From assembly GCA_021731815.1 (NCBI GenBank), contig JAKFWO010000002.1, positions 1-56,458 on the forward strand: a stretch of 56,458 bases of DNA. Direction: 5' to 3'. A model generated the notes under the pieces. That model was not told the origin of the DNA and made no database searches. It was given only the letters and a program-made list of their open reading frames with translations. Positions 27,589-36,056 of this stretch are shown here, piece by piece. The position numbers and the translations under genes were made by a program. The number at the start of each line of letters is the position of its first letter. The stretch's first letter is position 1. This DNA comes from Hyphomonadaceae bacterium. GTDB lineage: Bacteria; Pseudomonadota; Alphaproteobacteria; Caulobacterales; Aquidulcibacteraceae.

Positions 27589-29193
27589 ATGTTGCGGTTT
27601 GCGTGGTGGAAGACGATGCTGGTGCTGGGGCTGGTCGGCCTCGGCGCGCTCTTTGCCTTGCCCACGGCGCTTTCCCCGGCCATGCGGGCGCAATTGCCCG
27701 ATTTCCTGCCGAGCGTGCCGATCAATCTGGGGCTCGACCTTCAGGGTGGCTCGCATCTCTCGCTCGAGGTCGATCTCGAGGCCGCCCGCAAGGAGCGGCT
27801 CGAATTGCTCGCCGATGATGCGCGCACGCGGTTACGCGACAAGCCGCTCATCGTTCTCGCCGATCGCTCGATCAGCGGCAATGTCGTGCGTCTGCGGCTG
27901 AAGGATCCGGCCGACAGTGCAGCGGCGCTCACCCGGCTGCGGGCCTTGCGCAATCCGGTCGGGAACGCGCTCGGCGCGACCGGGGCCTTTGACAGCGACG
28001 TGACCTCTCCCTCCCCCGGCGTGATCGAGATCAGGGTCACCGAGGCGGGGATCGAGGACGCGCAAAGGCGCACCATGTCCGAGTCGATCGAGGTCATCCG
28101 CCGGCGCATCGACCAATTGGGGACGCGCGAAACCAGCGTGCAGCGTCAGGGCGAAACGCGCATCATCGTGCAGGTCCCGGGCGAAAGCGATCCGGCCCGC
28201 ATCCGCACACTGATCGAGACCACGGCCAAAATGACCTTCAATATGGTCGATGAGAGCGTGAGTCTGGCCGATGCGCAAAATGGCGTGGTGCCCTTCGGCG
28301 CGAAATTATTGCCGACCGACAGTCCCGGCGAACCCTTTCTGGTGGTGCGCGCCCGCCCGGCCGTGACCGGCGAGGAATTGGTGGATGCCCAGGGCGGCTT
28401 CAGCCAGACCGGCGAGGCCAATGTCACCTTCCGCTTCAATGGCAAGGGCGCGCGCGCCTTTGGCAATGTGTCGTCGCAGAATGTCGGCAAGCGCTTTGCG
28501 ATCGTGCTCGACGAGCGGATCATCTCGGCCCCGGTGATCAATGAGCCCATTCTGGGGGGCTCTGGCCAGATCAGCGGCAATTTCACCACCGAAACCGCCA
28601 ATGATCTGGCAGTTCTGCTGCGGGCGGGATCGCTTCCGGCTCCGCTCAAGGTGGTGGAGAGCCGCACCGTGGGGGCCGAACTCGGTGCCGACAGCGTGCG
28701 CGCCGGATTCATTTCTGCACTGATTGCGCTTGGGCTCGTGGCGGGCTTCATCCTGCTGGTCTATGGGGTGCTCGGCCTGTTCGCCAATCTCGGGCTGATT
28801 GCCAATATCGCCTTGCTGATCGGCCTGATGGCGGGTTTCGGGGCGACGCTGACCCTGCCCGGGATCGCGGGGATCATCCTGACCATGGGCATGGCGGTCG
28901 ATGCCAATGTGCTGGTCTATGAACGCGTGCGCGAGGAAATCCGCAATGGCCGCTCGCCGGTCATGGCGCTCGAGGCCGGTTATTCACGGACCTTCCTCAC
29001 GATCTTCGACGCCAATATCACGACGCTGCTGGCGGCGGCGATCATGTTCTATCTCGGCTCGGGTCCGGTGAAGGGCTTTGCGGTGACCCTGTCGCTCGGG
29101 ATCTTTACCTCCGTGCTGACCAGCTTCTGGTTCGTGCGGCTGTTGACCGCGACCTGGATCCACACGGCCCGTCCGAAGAAGCTCGCGCTCTGA
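27589..29193 (+). CDS. secD: Protein translocase subunit SecD
   Basis: 534-residue proton-driven SecDF component that helps pull exported proteins across the inner membrane. It has an N-terminal helix, the D1 signature VPINLGLDLQGGSHLSLEVD, a large periplasmic domain, and a C-terminal RND-type five-helix block with GMAVDANVLVYERVREEIRNG. ATG 27589 follows AGGGGAATCAGGGA and starts with MLRFAWWK as in homologues; an upstream in-frame start at 27463 lacks homologous character. Confidence 0.95.
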   Translation: MLRFAWWKTMLVLGLVGLGALFALPTALSPAMRAQLPDFLPSVPINLGLDLQGGSHLSLEVDLEAARKERLELLADDARTRLRDKPLIVLADRSISGNVVRLRLKDPADSAAALTRLRALRNPVGNALGATGAFDSDVTSPSPGVIEIRVTEAGIEDAQRRTMSESIEVIRRRIDQLGTRETSVQRQGETRIIVQVPGESDPARIRTLIETTAKMTFNMVDESVSLADAQNGVVPFGAKLLPTDSPGEPFLVVRARPAVTGEELVDAQGGFSQTGEANVTFRFNGKGARAFGNVSSQNVGKRFAIVLDERIISAPVINEPILGGSGQISGNFTTETANDLAVLLRAGSLPAPLKVVESRTVGAELGADSVRAGFISALIALGLVAGFILLVYGVLGLFANLGLIANIALLIGLMAGFGATLTLPGIAGIILTMGMAVDANVLVYERVREEIRNGRSPVMALEAGYSRTFLTIFDANITTLLAAAIMFYLGSGPVKGFAVTLSLGIFTSVLTSFWFVRLLTATWIHTARPKKLAL

Positions 29194-29262
29194 ATCGTCT
29201 GAATTTCGGGTCCATACAGAAGCTGATATCCGCGCTGCGGCGCAATTCCGGAAGGCAAGAGA

Positions 29263-30216
29263 ATGGCATTTCGTTTCTGGCCCGAAAACACCAATGTGCC
29301 TTTCATGAAATGGCGCGCCTGGGCCGTGCCGATCTCGGCGCTGCTGGTGGTTGCAACGCTGGTTGCGATCGGCTTCAATCTCGTGACGAAGCGGGAACTC
29401 GGGCTCAATCTCGGCGTGGATTTCCGCGGCGGCGTGTTGATCGAGGCCGAGACCAGGGGTCCGGCCAATCTGTCACAGATCCGCGCGGAACTTTCGGCGC
29501 TCGGGCTTGGCGATGTGCAGGTGCAGAGCTTTGGTGCGCCGACCCTCGTGCTCGTGCGGGCGGAACTGGCGGGCGACGCTGCCAATGCCTCGGCAGTGGT
29601 GGCGGAGAAAATCAAGGCCCAGCTTGAAAAGACCGCCCCCGGCATCGCCTTTCGCCGCACGGACAGTGTGGGCGGCAAGGTCTCGGCCGAGCTTCTGCGC
29701 AACGGCCTCATCGCATTGGGCGGGGGGCTCGTCCTGATCCTGCTTTATGTCGCCTTCCGCTTCGAGTGGCAATTCGGGGTGGGGGCCATTGTTTCGCTGT
29801 TTCACGATGTCATCCTGACCATCGGCTTTTTCATGGTGACGCAGATCGAGTTCAATCTCTCGACCGTCGCGGCACTGCTCACCATTATCGGCTATTCGAT
29901 CAATGACACGGTGGTGATCTTCGACCGCGTGCGCGAAGATCTGCGTAAATTCAAGCGGATGGCGGTGGAGGACGTGATCAATCTTTCCGTCAATGTCACG
30001 ATGTCGCGCACGGTCTACACCAATATCACCGTGCTGCTCGCAGTGGTGGCGATGTTCCTGTGGGGCGGGGATGTCATCCGGTCCTTCACGGCGGCGATGA
30101 TTTTCGGGGCTTTTGTCGGCACCTATTCGACCGTGTTCGTGGCAAGCCCTGTGGTGCTGATGACCGGCTATCGCCGCAATGAAGGCGAGGAGGACATCCT
30201 CCCGCGCCCCGCATGA
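29263..30216 (+). CDS. secF: Protein translocase subunit SecF
   Basis: 317-residue partner of SecD. It has an N-terminal helix, GVDFRGGVLIEAE, a periplasmic domain, and C-terminal helices with TIIGYSINDTVVIFDRVREDLRK, the RND-like proton-path motif. It starts 69 bases after secD behind GGAAGGCAAGAGA. In many alphaproteobacteria the gene that follows is a conserved Mth938-like protein; here a TIR-WD40 gene sits 73 bases downstream instead. Confidence 0.95.
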   Translation: MAFRFWPENTNVPFMKWRAWAVPISALLVVATLVAIGFNLVTKRELGLNLGVDFRGGVLIEAETRGPANLSQIRAELSALGLGDVQVQSFGAPTLVLVRAELAGDAANASAVVAEKIKAQLEKTAPGIAFRRTDSVGGKVSAELLRNGLIALGGGLVLILLYVAFRFEWQFGVGAIVSLFHDVILTIGFFMVTQIEFNLSTVAALLTIIGYSINDTVVIFDRVREDLRKFKRMAVEDVINLSVNVTMSRTVYTNITVLLAVVAMFLWGGDVIRSFTAAMIFGAFVGTYSTVFVASPVVLMTGYRRNEGEEDILPRPA

Positions 30217-30289
30217 GCAGATCTGGAGACCCCGCGCGGCTTCCTTTCGGCCCGCCCTTGCGTTAGACGGGAAAGCAAGGGGTGCCGAC

Positions 30290-32011
30290 ATGGCGGACGT
30301 TTTTATCAGCTATAAGCGCGAGGAGATCGCCTGGGCCGCGCGCGTAGCGCAGGCGCTGGTCGAGGAAGGCTTTTCGGCCTTCTATGACCTCGACGATGAT
30401 GGCATCCATGCGGGCGAGGAATGGGACAAGCGGCTGGAGCAGGAGCTTGCCGCCGCCAAATGCTGCGTGGTGCTGTGGAGCAAAGCCTCTGTGGAAAGCG
30501 CGAATGTCCGCTCCGAGGCGCGGCGCGCCAATAAGAACCTCATTCTCGTGCCCGCCAGGATCAATGCCTGCCAAATCCCCCTGGGCCTCGACGGCTTGCA
30601 GGAAGCCGATCTCAGCCAATGGCGCGGGGACCGGACCGACCGGCAATGGCGGTTCCTCGTGGATCGGGGCGTCGCGCGCAAGCTGGGTCGCGCCGGCCGG
30701 CCGCCAGCCGCTGCAGCACCTGCGCTTTCGCCGGGACAGGGGCCAGCCCCAATGGATGCGGCGGCGGCGTGGGCGGTGATCGAAGCGAGCCTCGACCCCG
30801 CCGATTATCAGCATTTTATCGAGGCCTTTCGCACCGATTCACTGGCTTTCCACAGCGTTCGCGGGGCGGTCGCACGCGTGAAAATGCTGGCGGAATGGGC
30901 AGGGCTGGACCAAAATTCGAAGGAAAAGATCCAGGCTTTCGCGGCAAAGGTCGGGGACTTTCCGGCGCTCGCGGCGGCAGTGAGGGGCGCGCTGAAAGCA
31001 TGGCCCAATATCCGTCTGCTGCATGTTCTCAAAGGGCATGGGAAAGAGGCCTATAGCGCCGCCTTCTCGCCGGACGGGTCGCAAATCGTCACGGGGAGCT
31101 TTGACAACACCGCCCGCCTCTGGGACGCAGAAACCGGCGCGCTGCGCGCCATGCTCAAAGGGCGTAGGAACTTGGTCAATAGCGCCGCCTTCTCGCCGGA
31201 CGGGTCGCAAATCGTCACGGGGAGCGGGGACAGAACCGCCCGCCTGTGGGACGCAGAAACCGGCGCGCTGCGCGCCATGCTCAAAGGGCATGCGAGCTGG
31301 GTCCGGAGCGCCGCGTTCTCGCCGGACGGGTCGCAAATCGTCACGGGGAGCTCTGACAACACCGCCCGCATCTGGGACGCAGAAACCGGCGCGCTGCGCG
31401 CCACGCTCAAAGGGCATGAGGGCTGGGTCAATAGCGCCGCCTTCTCGCCGGACGGGTCGCAAATCGTCACGGGGAGCTCTGACGAAACCGCCCGCATCTG
31501 GGACGCAAAAACCGGCGCGCTGCGCGCCACGCTAGGGCATGGGAACTGGGTCCTGAGCGCCGCCTTCTCGCCGGACGGGTCGCACATCGTCACGGGGAGC
31601 TTTGACAACACCGCCCGCATCTGGGACGCAGAAACCGGCGCGCTGCGCGCCACGCTCAAAGGGCATGGGGGCTATGTCAATAGCGCCGCCTTCTCGCCGG
31701 ACGGGTCGCACATCGTCACGGGGAGCGGGGACAAAACCGCCCGCATCTGGGACGCAAGAACCGGCGCGCTGCGCGCCACGCTCAAAGGGCATGGGGGCTC
31801 GGTCCAGAGCGCCGCCTTCTCGCCGGACGGGTCGCAAATCGTCACGGGGAGCTATGACCATACCGCCCGCATCTGGGACGCAGAAACCGGCGCGCTGCGC
31901 GCCACGCTAGGGCATGGGGACTCGGTCTCTAGCGCCGAGTTCTCGCCGGACGGGTCGCAAATCGTCACGGCGAGCACTGACAACACCGCCCGCCTGTGGG
32001 CGCTGGAATGA
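30290..32011 (+). CDS. TIR domain-WD40 repeat fusion protein
   Basis: 573 residues. Residues 1-135 are a bacterial TIR domain: VFISYKREEIAWAARVA, then FYDLDDDGIHAGEEWDKRL, VVLWSKASVESANVRSEA. E76, in NVRSEA, occupies the catalytic glutamate position of NAD-cleaving TIR domains. A Pro/Ala-rich linker and an unrecognised mainly helical segment (about 150-240) follow. Residues 247-573 hold eight WD40 units of 41-42 residues, each with SAAFSPDGSQIVTGS and TARIWDAETGALRA cores, enough for a closed propeller. ATG 30290 is supported by AAGGGG; a start at 30179 would run into secF. No signal peptide or helix is present, so it is likely cytoplasmic. TIR domains fused to sensor repeats are typical of bacterial conflict and immunity systems; that role is inferred. 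The units are near-identical in DNA sequence, so copy number may vary. Confidence 0.9.
   Translation: MADVFISYKREEIAWAARVAQALVEEGFSAFYDLDDDGIHAGEEWDKRLEQELAAAKCCVVLWSKASVESANVRSEARRANKNLILVPARINACQIPLGLDGLQEADLSQWRGDRTDRQWRFLVDRGVARKLGRAGRPPAAAAPALSPGQGPAPMDAAAAWAVIEASLDPADYQHFIEAFRTDSLAFHSVRGAVARVKMLAEWAGLDQNSKEKIQAFAAKVGDFPALAAAVRGALKAWPNIRLLHVLKGHGKEAYSAAFSPDGSQIVTGSFDNTARLWDAETGALRAMLKGRRNLVNSAAFSPDGSQIVTGSGDRTARLWDAETGALRAMLKGHASWVRSAAFSPDGSQIVTGSSDNTARIWDAETGALRATLKGHEGWVNSAAFSPDGSQIVTGSSDETARIWDAKTGALRATLGHGNWVLSAAFSPDGSHIVTGSFDNTARIWDAETGALRATLKGHGGYVNSAAFSPDGSHIVTGSGDKTARIWDARTGALRATLKGHGGSVQSAAFSPDGSQIVTGSYDHTARIWDAETGALRATLGHGDSVSSAEFSPDGSQIVTASTDNTARLWALE
31028..32011 (+). repeat. 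Array of eight near-identical WD40-coding units
   Basis: Units begin at 31028, 31154, 31280, 31406, 31532, 31655, 31781 and 31907, with a period of 126 bases. Units 5 and 8 lack the codon for Lys in LKGH, so the unit starting at 31532 is 123 bases. The block GCCTTCTCGCCGGACGGGTC and the segment encoding DAETGALRA are repeated almost unchanged at DNA level; differences cluster at the codons for the blade-edge residues just before SAAF and just after TGS. Confidence 0.95.
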
Positions 32012-32020
32012 GCGGGGCGC

Positions 32021-32554
32021 TTACGCCGCCAGCGCAGGATCCACTTCCGCGCTGGTCATGCCGCCAATGGCGTTGAGCCTTGTGGTGAGCTCGCGGTCGG
32101 TCAGTTGTCCCCAGGGTAGCGCCAGCATGGAATCGATGCGGTTGAACAGGATGCGCCAGGTCTCAGCATAGGCCACTGCGAGATCGGCGGCTTGCGCGCG
32201 CAGGGTCGACGGATCTGCAATCGCCCAGATCGCCTCGACCCGGGCCGCCGGCAGATAAGGCGTGGCCGTTCCGGTCGCGCGCGTGCTCAGGCAGATCACG
32301 GCATCCCATGGCGTCGTGGCGGGGTGAAATTCCTGCCAATGTTTGGAAAACAGGCCTTCGGTCTCATAGCCCCGCCGCCGCAACAGGGATTCGGCCAGCG
32401 GATCCACCGCGCCGCCCGGACTCATGCCCGCGCTATGGGCCCGAAATTCCGTAGTGCCGAAACGGTTGGCAATGGCCTCGGCCATGATGGAGCGGGTGGC
32501 GTTCCAGCGTCCGACAAACAGGATGCGGCGCGGTCGGGTGTGGTTGGGCTGCAA
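32021..32554 (-). CDS. Low-molecular-weight phosphatase-fold protein lacking the catalytic cysteine
   Basis: 177-residue relative of low-molecular-weight protein tyrosine phosphatases and ArsC-type arsenate reductases. The P-loop region reads ILFVGRWNATRSIMAEAIA, but the nucleophilic Cys of C-x5-R is Gly15; Arg21 and Ser22 are kept. HSAGMSPGGAVDPLAESLL and the later ADPST, in the general-acid region, follow the family plan, and HWQEFHPATTPWDAVICLS occupies the usual position. Chosen start TTG 32554 has AGGGGAGAA seven bases upstream; an in-frame ATG at 32731 would add 59 residues without homologous content. It ends nine bases from the TIR-WD40 stop on the opposite strand. It is probably a non-enzymatic or altered-function member. 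Confidence 0.8.
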   Translation of the reverse strand: MQPNHTRPRRILFVGRWNATRSIMAEAIANRFGTTEFRAHSAGMSPGGAVDPLAESLLRRRGYETEGLFSKHWQEFHPATTPWDAVICLSTRATGTATPYLPAARVEAIWAIADPSTLRAQAADLAVAYAETWRILFNRIDSMLALPWGQLTDRELTTRLNAIGGMTSAEVDPALAA

Positions 32555-32896
32555 GACGGGTTCTCCCCTGGGGATCGTGGCGGGCGGGCCTCGGCTGAGA
32601 AATGCAGAATGCCGACAAAACCCTAAAGCCGAGCCAGGCGGAATGTGCGCTTTTGCGTGGCAAAAAGAGGGGCTCGTTAAGCCTGTTCCGATTCCGGCCT
32701 CAAGGCGCGGTTGGCGGCTGATTCCGGACATGTGCCCGGGCAGCCTCCAGTTTTATGAACTTTCGTCAAACTGTAAACAACGTTTATTTTTTGGGTTGAA
32801 ATCGGGTGGGTGCCATTCCATATCAGGGAGGCAATCCAAAGGGTCCGAACTTCCCCGGACCCTGATCCCGCCCGGAGCATTGCATCCAGTTCAGAC

Positions 32897-32933
32897 CGGC
32901 CGGATCGGGTCGGCCGGATCGGGTCGGCCGGAT
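32897..32933. repeat. 14-bp tandem repeat (2.6 units)
   Basis: Unit CGGCCGGATCGGGT occurs at 32897-32910 and 32911-32924, with a partial third copy CGGCCGGAT at 32925-32933. Confidence 0.85.
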
Positions 32934-33000
32934 TGGCTGCGATATTCCGGATTTTTGAATTCGGGTGTTTTCAGATCGGAAATATCCGAGGGATCATTTT

Positions 33001-33036
33001 CGCGCGGGCTCCAGCCGGGGCTCGCGCGCTTTTTTT
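33001..33036 (+). terminator. Rho-independent terminator on the plus strand
   Basis: An 11-12 bp GC-rich stem (33001-33012 with 33017-33028, two G-T pairs), loop AGCC, then a run of seven T (33030-33036). On the minus strand it is followed by AAAATGATCC, with no U-tract, so it does not serve ugd. No plus-strand gene precedes it. Confidence 0.75.
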
Positions 33037-33079
33037 GGCGCGAGGAGGGGAGGGATGGCCCAAACCCCGTCATCCAATG

Positions 33080-34384
33080 TCACATCCGGCCGATACTGAC
33101 ATAACGGAAACCCGCCGCGCGGATTTCCTCCGGCCGATAGATATTGCGCAGATCGACGATCACCTTCTGGCGCATGGTGGTGCGGAGGCGTTGCAGGTCG
33201 AGCGCCCGAAACTGGTCCCATTCGGTGATGATTACCGCGCAATCGGCACCCGTAAGCGCCTGATAGGGCCCGTCGGCGAATTCGACATCGGTGAAGATCT
33301 TCTTCGCCTCATGCATGCTTTCAGGGTCGAAGGCGGTGATCCGGGCCCCCGCCGCCTGCAAGGCCGGCAGGATGTCGAGCGACGGCGCGTCGCGCATGTC
33401 GTCCGTATTGGGCTTGAAGGCGAGGCCGAGCACCGCGATCCGTTTGTCGCGCACATCCCCGTCCAGTGCCGCAATGACCTTGCCGGCCATGGCTTTTTTC
33501 CGCGCCGCATTGACCGCAATCACTGCATCGATGATTTTGGTGGGCGCGCCGGCCTCATTGGCCGTGCGGGTCAGCGCCAGGGTGTCCTTCGGGAAACACG
33601 AGCCGCCATAGCCCGGGCCGGCATGGAGGAATTTCCCGCCGATGCGGTTGTCGAGCCCGATGCCCTTGGCCACGTCCTGGATATCCGCCCCGAGGCGCTC
33701 GGCCAGATCCGCCATTTCGTTGATAAAGGTGATCTTCATCGCCAGAAACGCATTGGCGGCATATTTGATGAGCTCGGACGAACGGCGTTCGGTGAACAGG
33801 ATCGGCGTTTCATTGAGGAACAGCGGCCGGTAGATCTCGCGCATCACCTCGCGGGCGCGGGGATCACTGGTTCCCACCACGATGCGGTCAGGCCGCTTGA
33901 AATCGTCGATCGCCGCCCCTTCACGCAGGAATTCGGGATTGGAAACCACCGCGAAATCCGATTCCGGTCGGGCCTTGCGGATGATGGCCTCGACCTCGTC
34001 GCCAGTGCCCACCGGAACCGTCGATTTATTGACGATGACCGTGAATCCCTCCATCGCGACGGCGATTTCGGCGGCGGCCTCATAGACGAACCGGAGATCG
34101 GCATGGCCGTCCCCCCGCCGCGAAGGGGTGCCCACCGCGATGAACACGGCATCCGCCGCGCGCACGGCCTCGGGCGCGGCCAGCGTGAAAGCAAGCCGCC
34201 CTTCGCGCATATTCTTGGCGACCAATTGGTCGAGACCCGGCTCGAAAATCGGGATGATCCCCTGATTGAGCCGGTCGATCTTGCTGGCATCCGTATCCAC
34301 ACAGGTCACGTGATGGCCGAAATCGGCGAAGCAGGCGCCGGAAACCAGGCCGACATAGCCGGCCCCGATCATGGTGATGCGCAT
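33080..34384 (-). CDS. ugd: UDP-glucose 6-dehydrogenase
   Basis: Oxidises UDP-glucose to UDP-glucuronate with two NAD+, feeding capsule, exopolysaccharide or envelope sugars. 434 residues with the N-terminal Rossmann motif MIGAGYVGLVSGACFADFGH, FIAVGTPSRRGDGHADL, NKSTVPVGTGDEV and SNPEFLREGAAIDDF. The catalytic cysteine lies in GYGGSCFPKDT, and the C-terminal domain carries VLGLAFKPNTDDMRDAPS. It stands alone, with no polysaccharide genes around it. It is divergent from mscL with 381 bases between starts. Confidence 0.96.
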   Translation of the reverse strand: MRITMIGAGYVGLVSGACFADFGHHVTCVDTDASKIDRLNQGIIPIFEPGLDQLVAKNMREGRLAFTLAAPEAVRAADAVFIAVGTPSRRGDGHADLRFVYEAAAEIAVAMEGFTVIVNKSTVPVGTGDEVEAIIRKARPESDFAVVSNPEFLREGAAIDDFKRPDRIVVGTSDPRAREVMREIYRPLFLNETPILFTERRSSELIKYAANAFLAMKITFINEMADLAERLGADIQDVAKGIGLDNRIGGKFLHAGPGYGGSCFPKDTLALTRTANEAGAPTKIIDAVIAVNAARKKAMAGKVIAALDGDVRDKRIAVLGLAFKPNTDDMRDAPSLDILPALQAAGARITAFDPESMHEAKKIFTDVEFADGPYQALTGADCAVIITEWDQFRALDLQRLRTTMRQKVIVDLRNIYRPEEIRAAGFRYVSIGRM

Positions 34385-34765
34385 CAGTCAATTTCCCGTC
34401 TCAAAGGAGTGGATTGCCAGGTGATAACAGGCGAACCCGCTGGCACCGCCGACCCGGTTCACACTGGCTGTGCAGTTCCGTTTCCGGTTCTGCCTCTATG
34501 AATTGCGAAGCGCAATGCACTGATTTTCGGCCCATGGTGCAAAATCAGGGATAGCCGGTCAACATGCGCATCACGATGCATTTTGGCACCCGAATGATGC
34601 GCGCCGCGGCTTTGCCGTGGAGCGCCAGGCTGCCGGCGCTGACGGCCGTGGCCGGCTTTGCCCGGAATCCGGTGGAAACAGCCAAAGCCTTGACCTGCAT
34701 GGTTAATTCCGCCCTAATGCCGGCTGGCTTATATGCCTGTGTTTCGGATTGTTTGTGGAGGGGAC
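34385..34765. other. Divergent promoter region ugd/mscL
   Basis: No gene is supported between the two starts. The part near mscL contains a plausible sigma-70 promoter (listed separately). No operator could be recognised for ugd. Confidence 0.5.
34690..34719 (+). promoter_or_regulatory. Candidate sigma-70 promoter of mscL
   Basis: TTGACC (34690-34695) and CTAATG (34714-34719), separated by 18 bases and 46 bases upstream of the mscL start. The match is moderate and unverified. Confidence 0.35.
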
Positions 34766-35176
34766 ATGCTCAAGGAATTCAAGGATTTTATCAATCGCGG
34801 CAGTGTGGTTGATCTCGCTGTCGGTGTGATCATCGGCGCGGCTTTCGGCAAGATCGTGGACGCGGTTGTCAATCAGGTTGTCATGCCGATAGTGGGTCTG
34901 CTGATTGGCGGCATTGACTTTTCGAAACAGGAAATCCTGCTCAAGGCCGATAATCCTGCGACTGCCGATGTCAATGAAAAATCGGCGATTGGCTATGGAT
35001 TGCTGATCAATACCACGATCCAGTTCCTGATCATCGCCTGGGTCTTGTTCATGATCGTCAAGGCGGTGAACAGCCTCAAGCGCGCTGAAGCGGCTGCGCC
35101 GGCCGCGCCCCCCGCACCGAGCCGTTCGGAAGTGCTGCTCGAGGAGATCCGGGATTCGCTCTCGGCCCGGAAGTAA
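34766..35176 (+). CDS. mscL: Large-conductance mechanosensitive channel MscL
   Basis: Membrane-tension valve that releases solutes during osmotic downshock. At 136 residues it is standard. N-terminal amphipathic MLKEFKDFINRGSVVDLAVGVIIG leads into TM1, AFGKIVDAVVNQVVMPIVG is the pore-lining continuation, TM2 is LLINTTIQFLIIAWVLFMIV, and the C-terminal helical bundle starts at RSEVLLEEIRDSL. ATG 34766 is preceded by GGAGGGG; an in-frame start at 34733 is not needed. It converges with the lipoprotein gene, with only six bases between stops. Confidence 0.96.
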   Translation: MLKEFKDFINRGSVVDLAVGVIIGAAFGKIVDAVVNQVVMPIVGLLIGGIDFSKQEILLKADNPATADVNEKSAIGYGLLINTTIQFLIIAWVLFMIVKAVNSLKRAEAAAPAAPPAPSRSEVLLEEIRDSLSARK

Positions 35177-35182
35177 GATCGG

Positions 35183-35833
35183 CTATTTGGAAAGTACCTG
35201 TTTCGGAAGCATGGCCGCCCTGCCAATTTTCGCACGGGCGGCCGCTTTTTCGAGACAGGAATCGAGCTGTGGCATCGCGGCAGCGGCCTGACGTGGCATG
35301 GCCTCCAGCGCGCGCAACAATGGGCGGTTGGCGGCATCGAGCGTGAAGATCGCCACGATCGCGCATTCAGGCAGGCGATAGGTCCATAGCGCACCGCGGG
35401 CCTCGCGCCGGGCGGAATCGGGCGCACCGAACCAATGTCGGAAGGCTTGCGGGCTGGCGCTGGCATCTCCCGCCAGGAATTCGTCCGCTTTTGGCGGGGC
35501 TGCGCGCCCGCCGGGACCGGCCGGATCGGGGGAGGGGGACGATTCGGCAGTCGCAAACGCCCCTTTCGCACCGTTGGCGGCGGAGACCCGGTTCCCGGGA
35601 TTTGCCTGCCGGGCAGGTGCGCAGGCCGCCAGAACAATCCCGAGCGCCGCCACGATGACAGTTACGGGTGCCGTGGTGGATATTTGCCGGGGCGTCGACC
35701 CTGGTCCCAATTCGGGCCTGTTTGTCAGGTCGGCTTCAGCGTTGCGTGCCTGGCCGGTTTCCGGGGCGCGAAATGTCCCGGCTGATCTTTGAGCACCCGA
35801 CGAGGTTCGGGAAAAATCGGAATCGCCGGTCAT
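35183..35833 (-). CDS. Hypothetical lipoprotein
   Basis: About 216 residues from ATG 35833, though the start is uncertain. A hydrophobic segment VTVIVAALGIVLAAC ends in a lipobox at an unusual distance (about 70 residues) from this ATG, so a later non-ATG start may be the real one. After a Pro/Gly-rich linker, the C-terminal domain contains FRHWFGAPDSARREARGALWTYRLPEC. This is the FGxPDxxRxEGxxxxWxYxxxxC pattern of small alphaproteobacterial lipoproteins of unknown function. An extension to 36016 has no support. Confidence 0.6.
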   Translation of the reverse strand: MTGDSDFSRTSSGAQRSAGTFRAPETGQARNAEADLTNRPELGPGSTPRQISTTAPVTVIVAALGIVLAACAPARQANPGNRVSAANGAKGAFATAESSPSPDPAGPGGRAAPPKADEFLAGDASASPQAFRHWFGAPDSARREARGALWTYRLPECAIVAIFTLDAANRPLLRALEAMPRQAAAAMPQLDSCLEKAAARAKIGRAAMLPKQVLSK

Positions 35834-36012
35834 TGGTCGCTGCACTCCGATGGCGGTAGCTGCGGGAGTCCAATCCCGCAATCGCGTCTCGAACCTAATG
35901 CGATTCGCTCCGCACCCGATCGTGTTCCATCGCGTTTCCTGAGAGCGCATTCGTGCGAATACCGGCCTCGACCTGATGTGAGCGAGAGCGCGCGCCAAAG
36001 CATTGAATCCAG

Positions 36013-36056
36013 GCATTATCAGTTCAGAACTACGGCTTGAACTTATTTGATAATGC
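36013..36056. repeat. Long inverted repeat
   Basis: GCATTATCA (36013-36021) pairs with TGATAATGC (36048-36056), and inside it AGTTCA (36021-36026) with TGAACT (36038-36043). It could form an extended hairpin; no gene ends here, so its role is unknown. Confidence 0.6.

Larger units (their letters stand above)
32555..33079. other. Intergenic region with orphan terminator and tandem repeat
   Basis: No protein gene is supported. It contains an AT-rich segment (about 32764-32800, TTTATTTTTTGGG), a 14-bp tandem repeat and a strong plus-strand terminator, although both flanking genes are on the minus strand. Confidence 0.6.

Noticed and set aside
31023-31910. Long alternative frames in the WD40 array on both strands
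   Set aside because: They arise because the repeat unit length is a multiple of three, so any open frame is copied along the array; composition is not protein-like.
31028-32011. CRISPR-like spacing in the repeat array
   Set aside because: The 126-bp units are coding WD40 repeats with no short repeat/spacer structure and no cas genes are near.
32810-34501. 563-codon plus-strand frame opposite ugd
   Set aside because: Shadow of ugd; Arg/His/Gly-rich composition typical of the antisense of GC-rich coding DNA.
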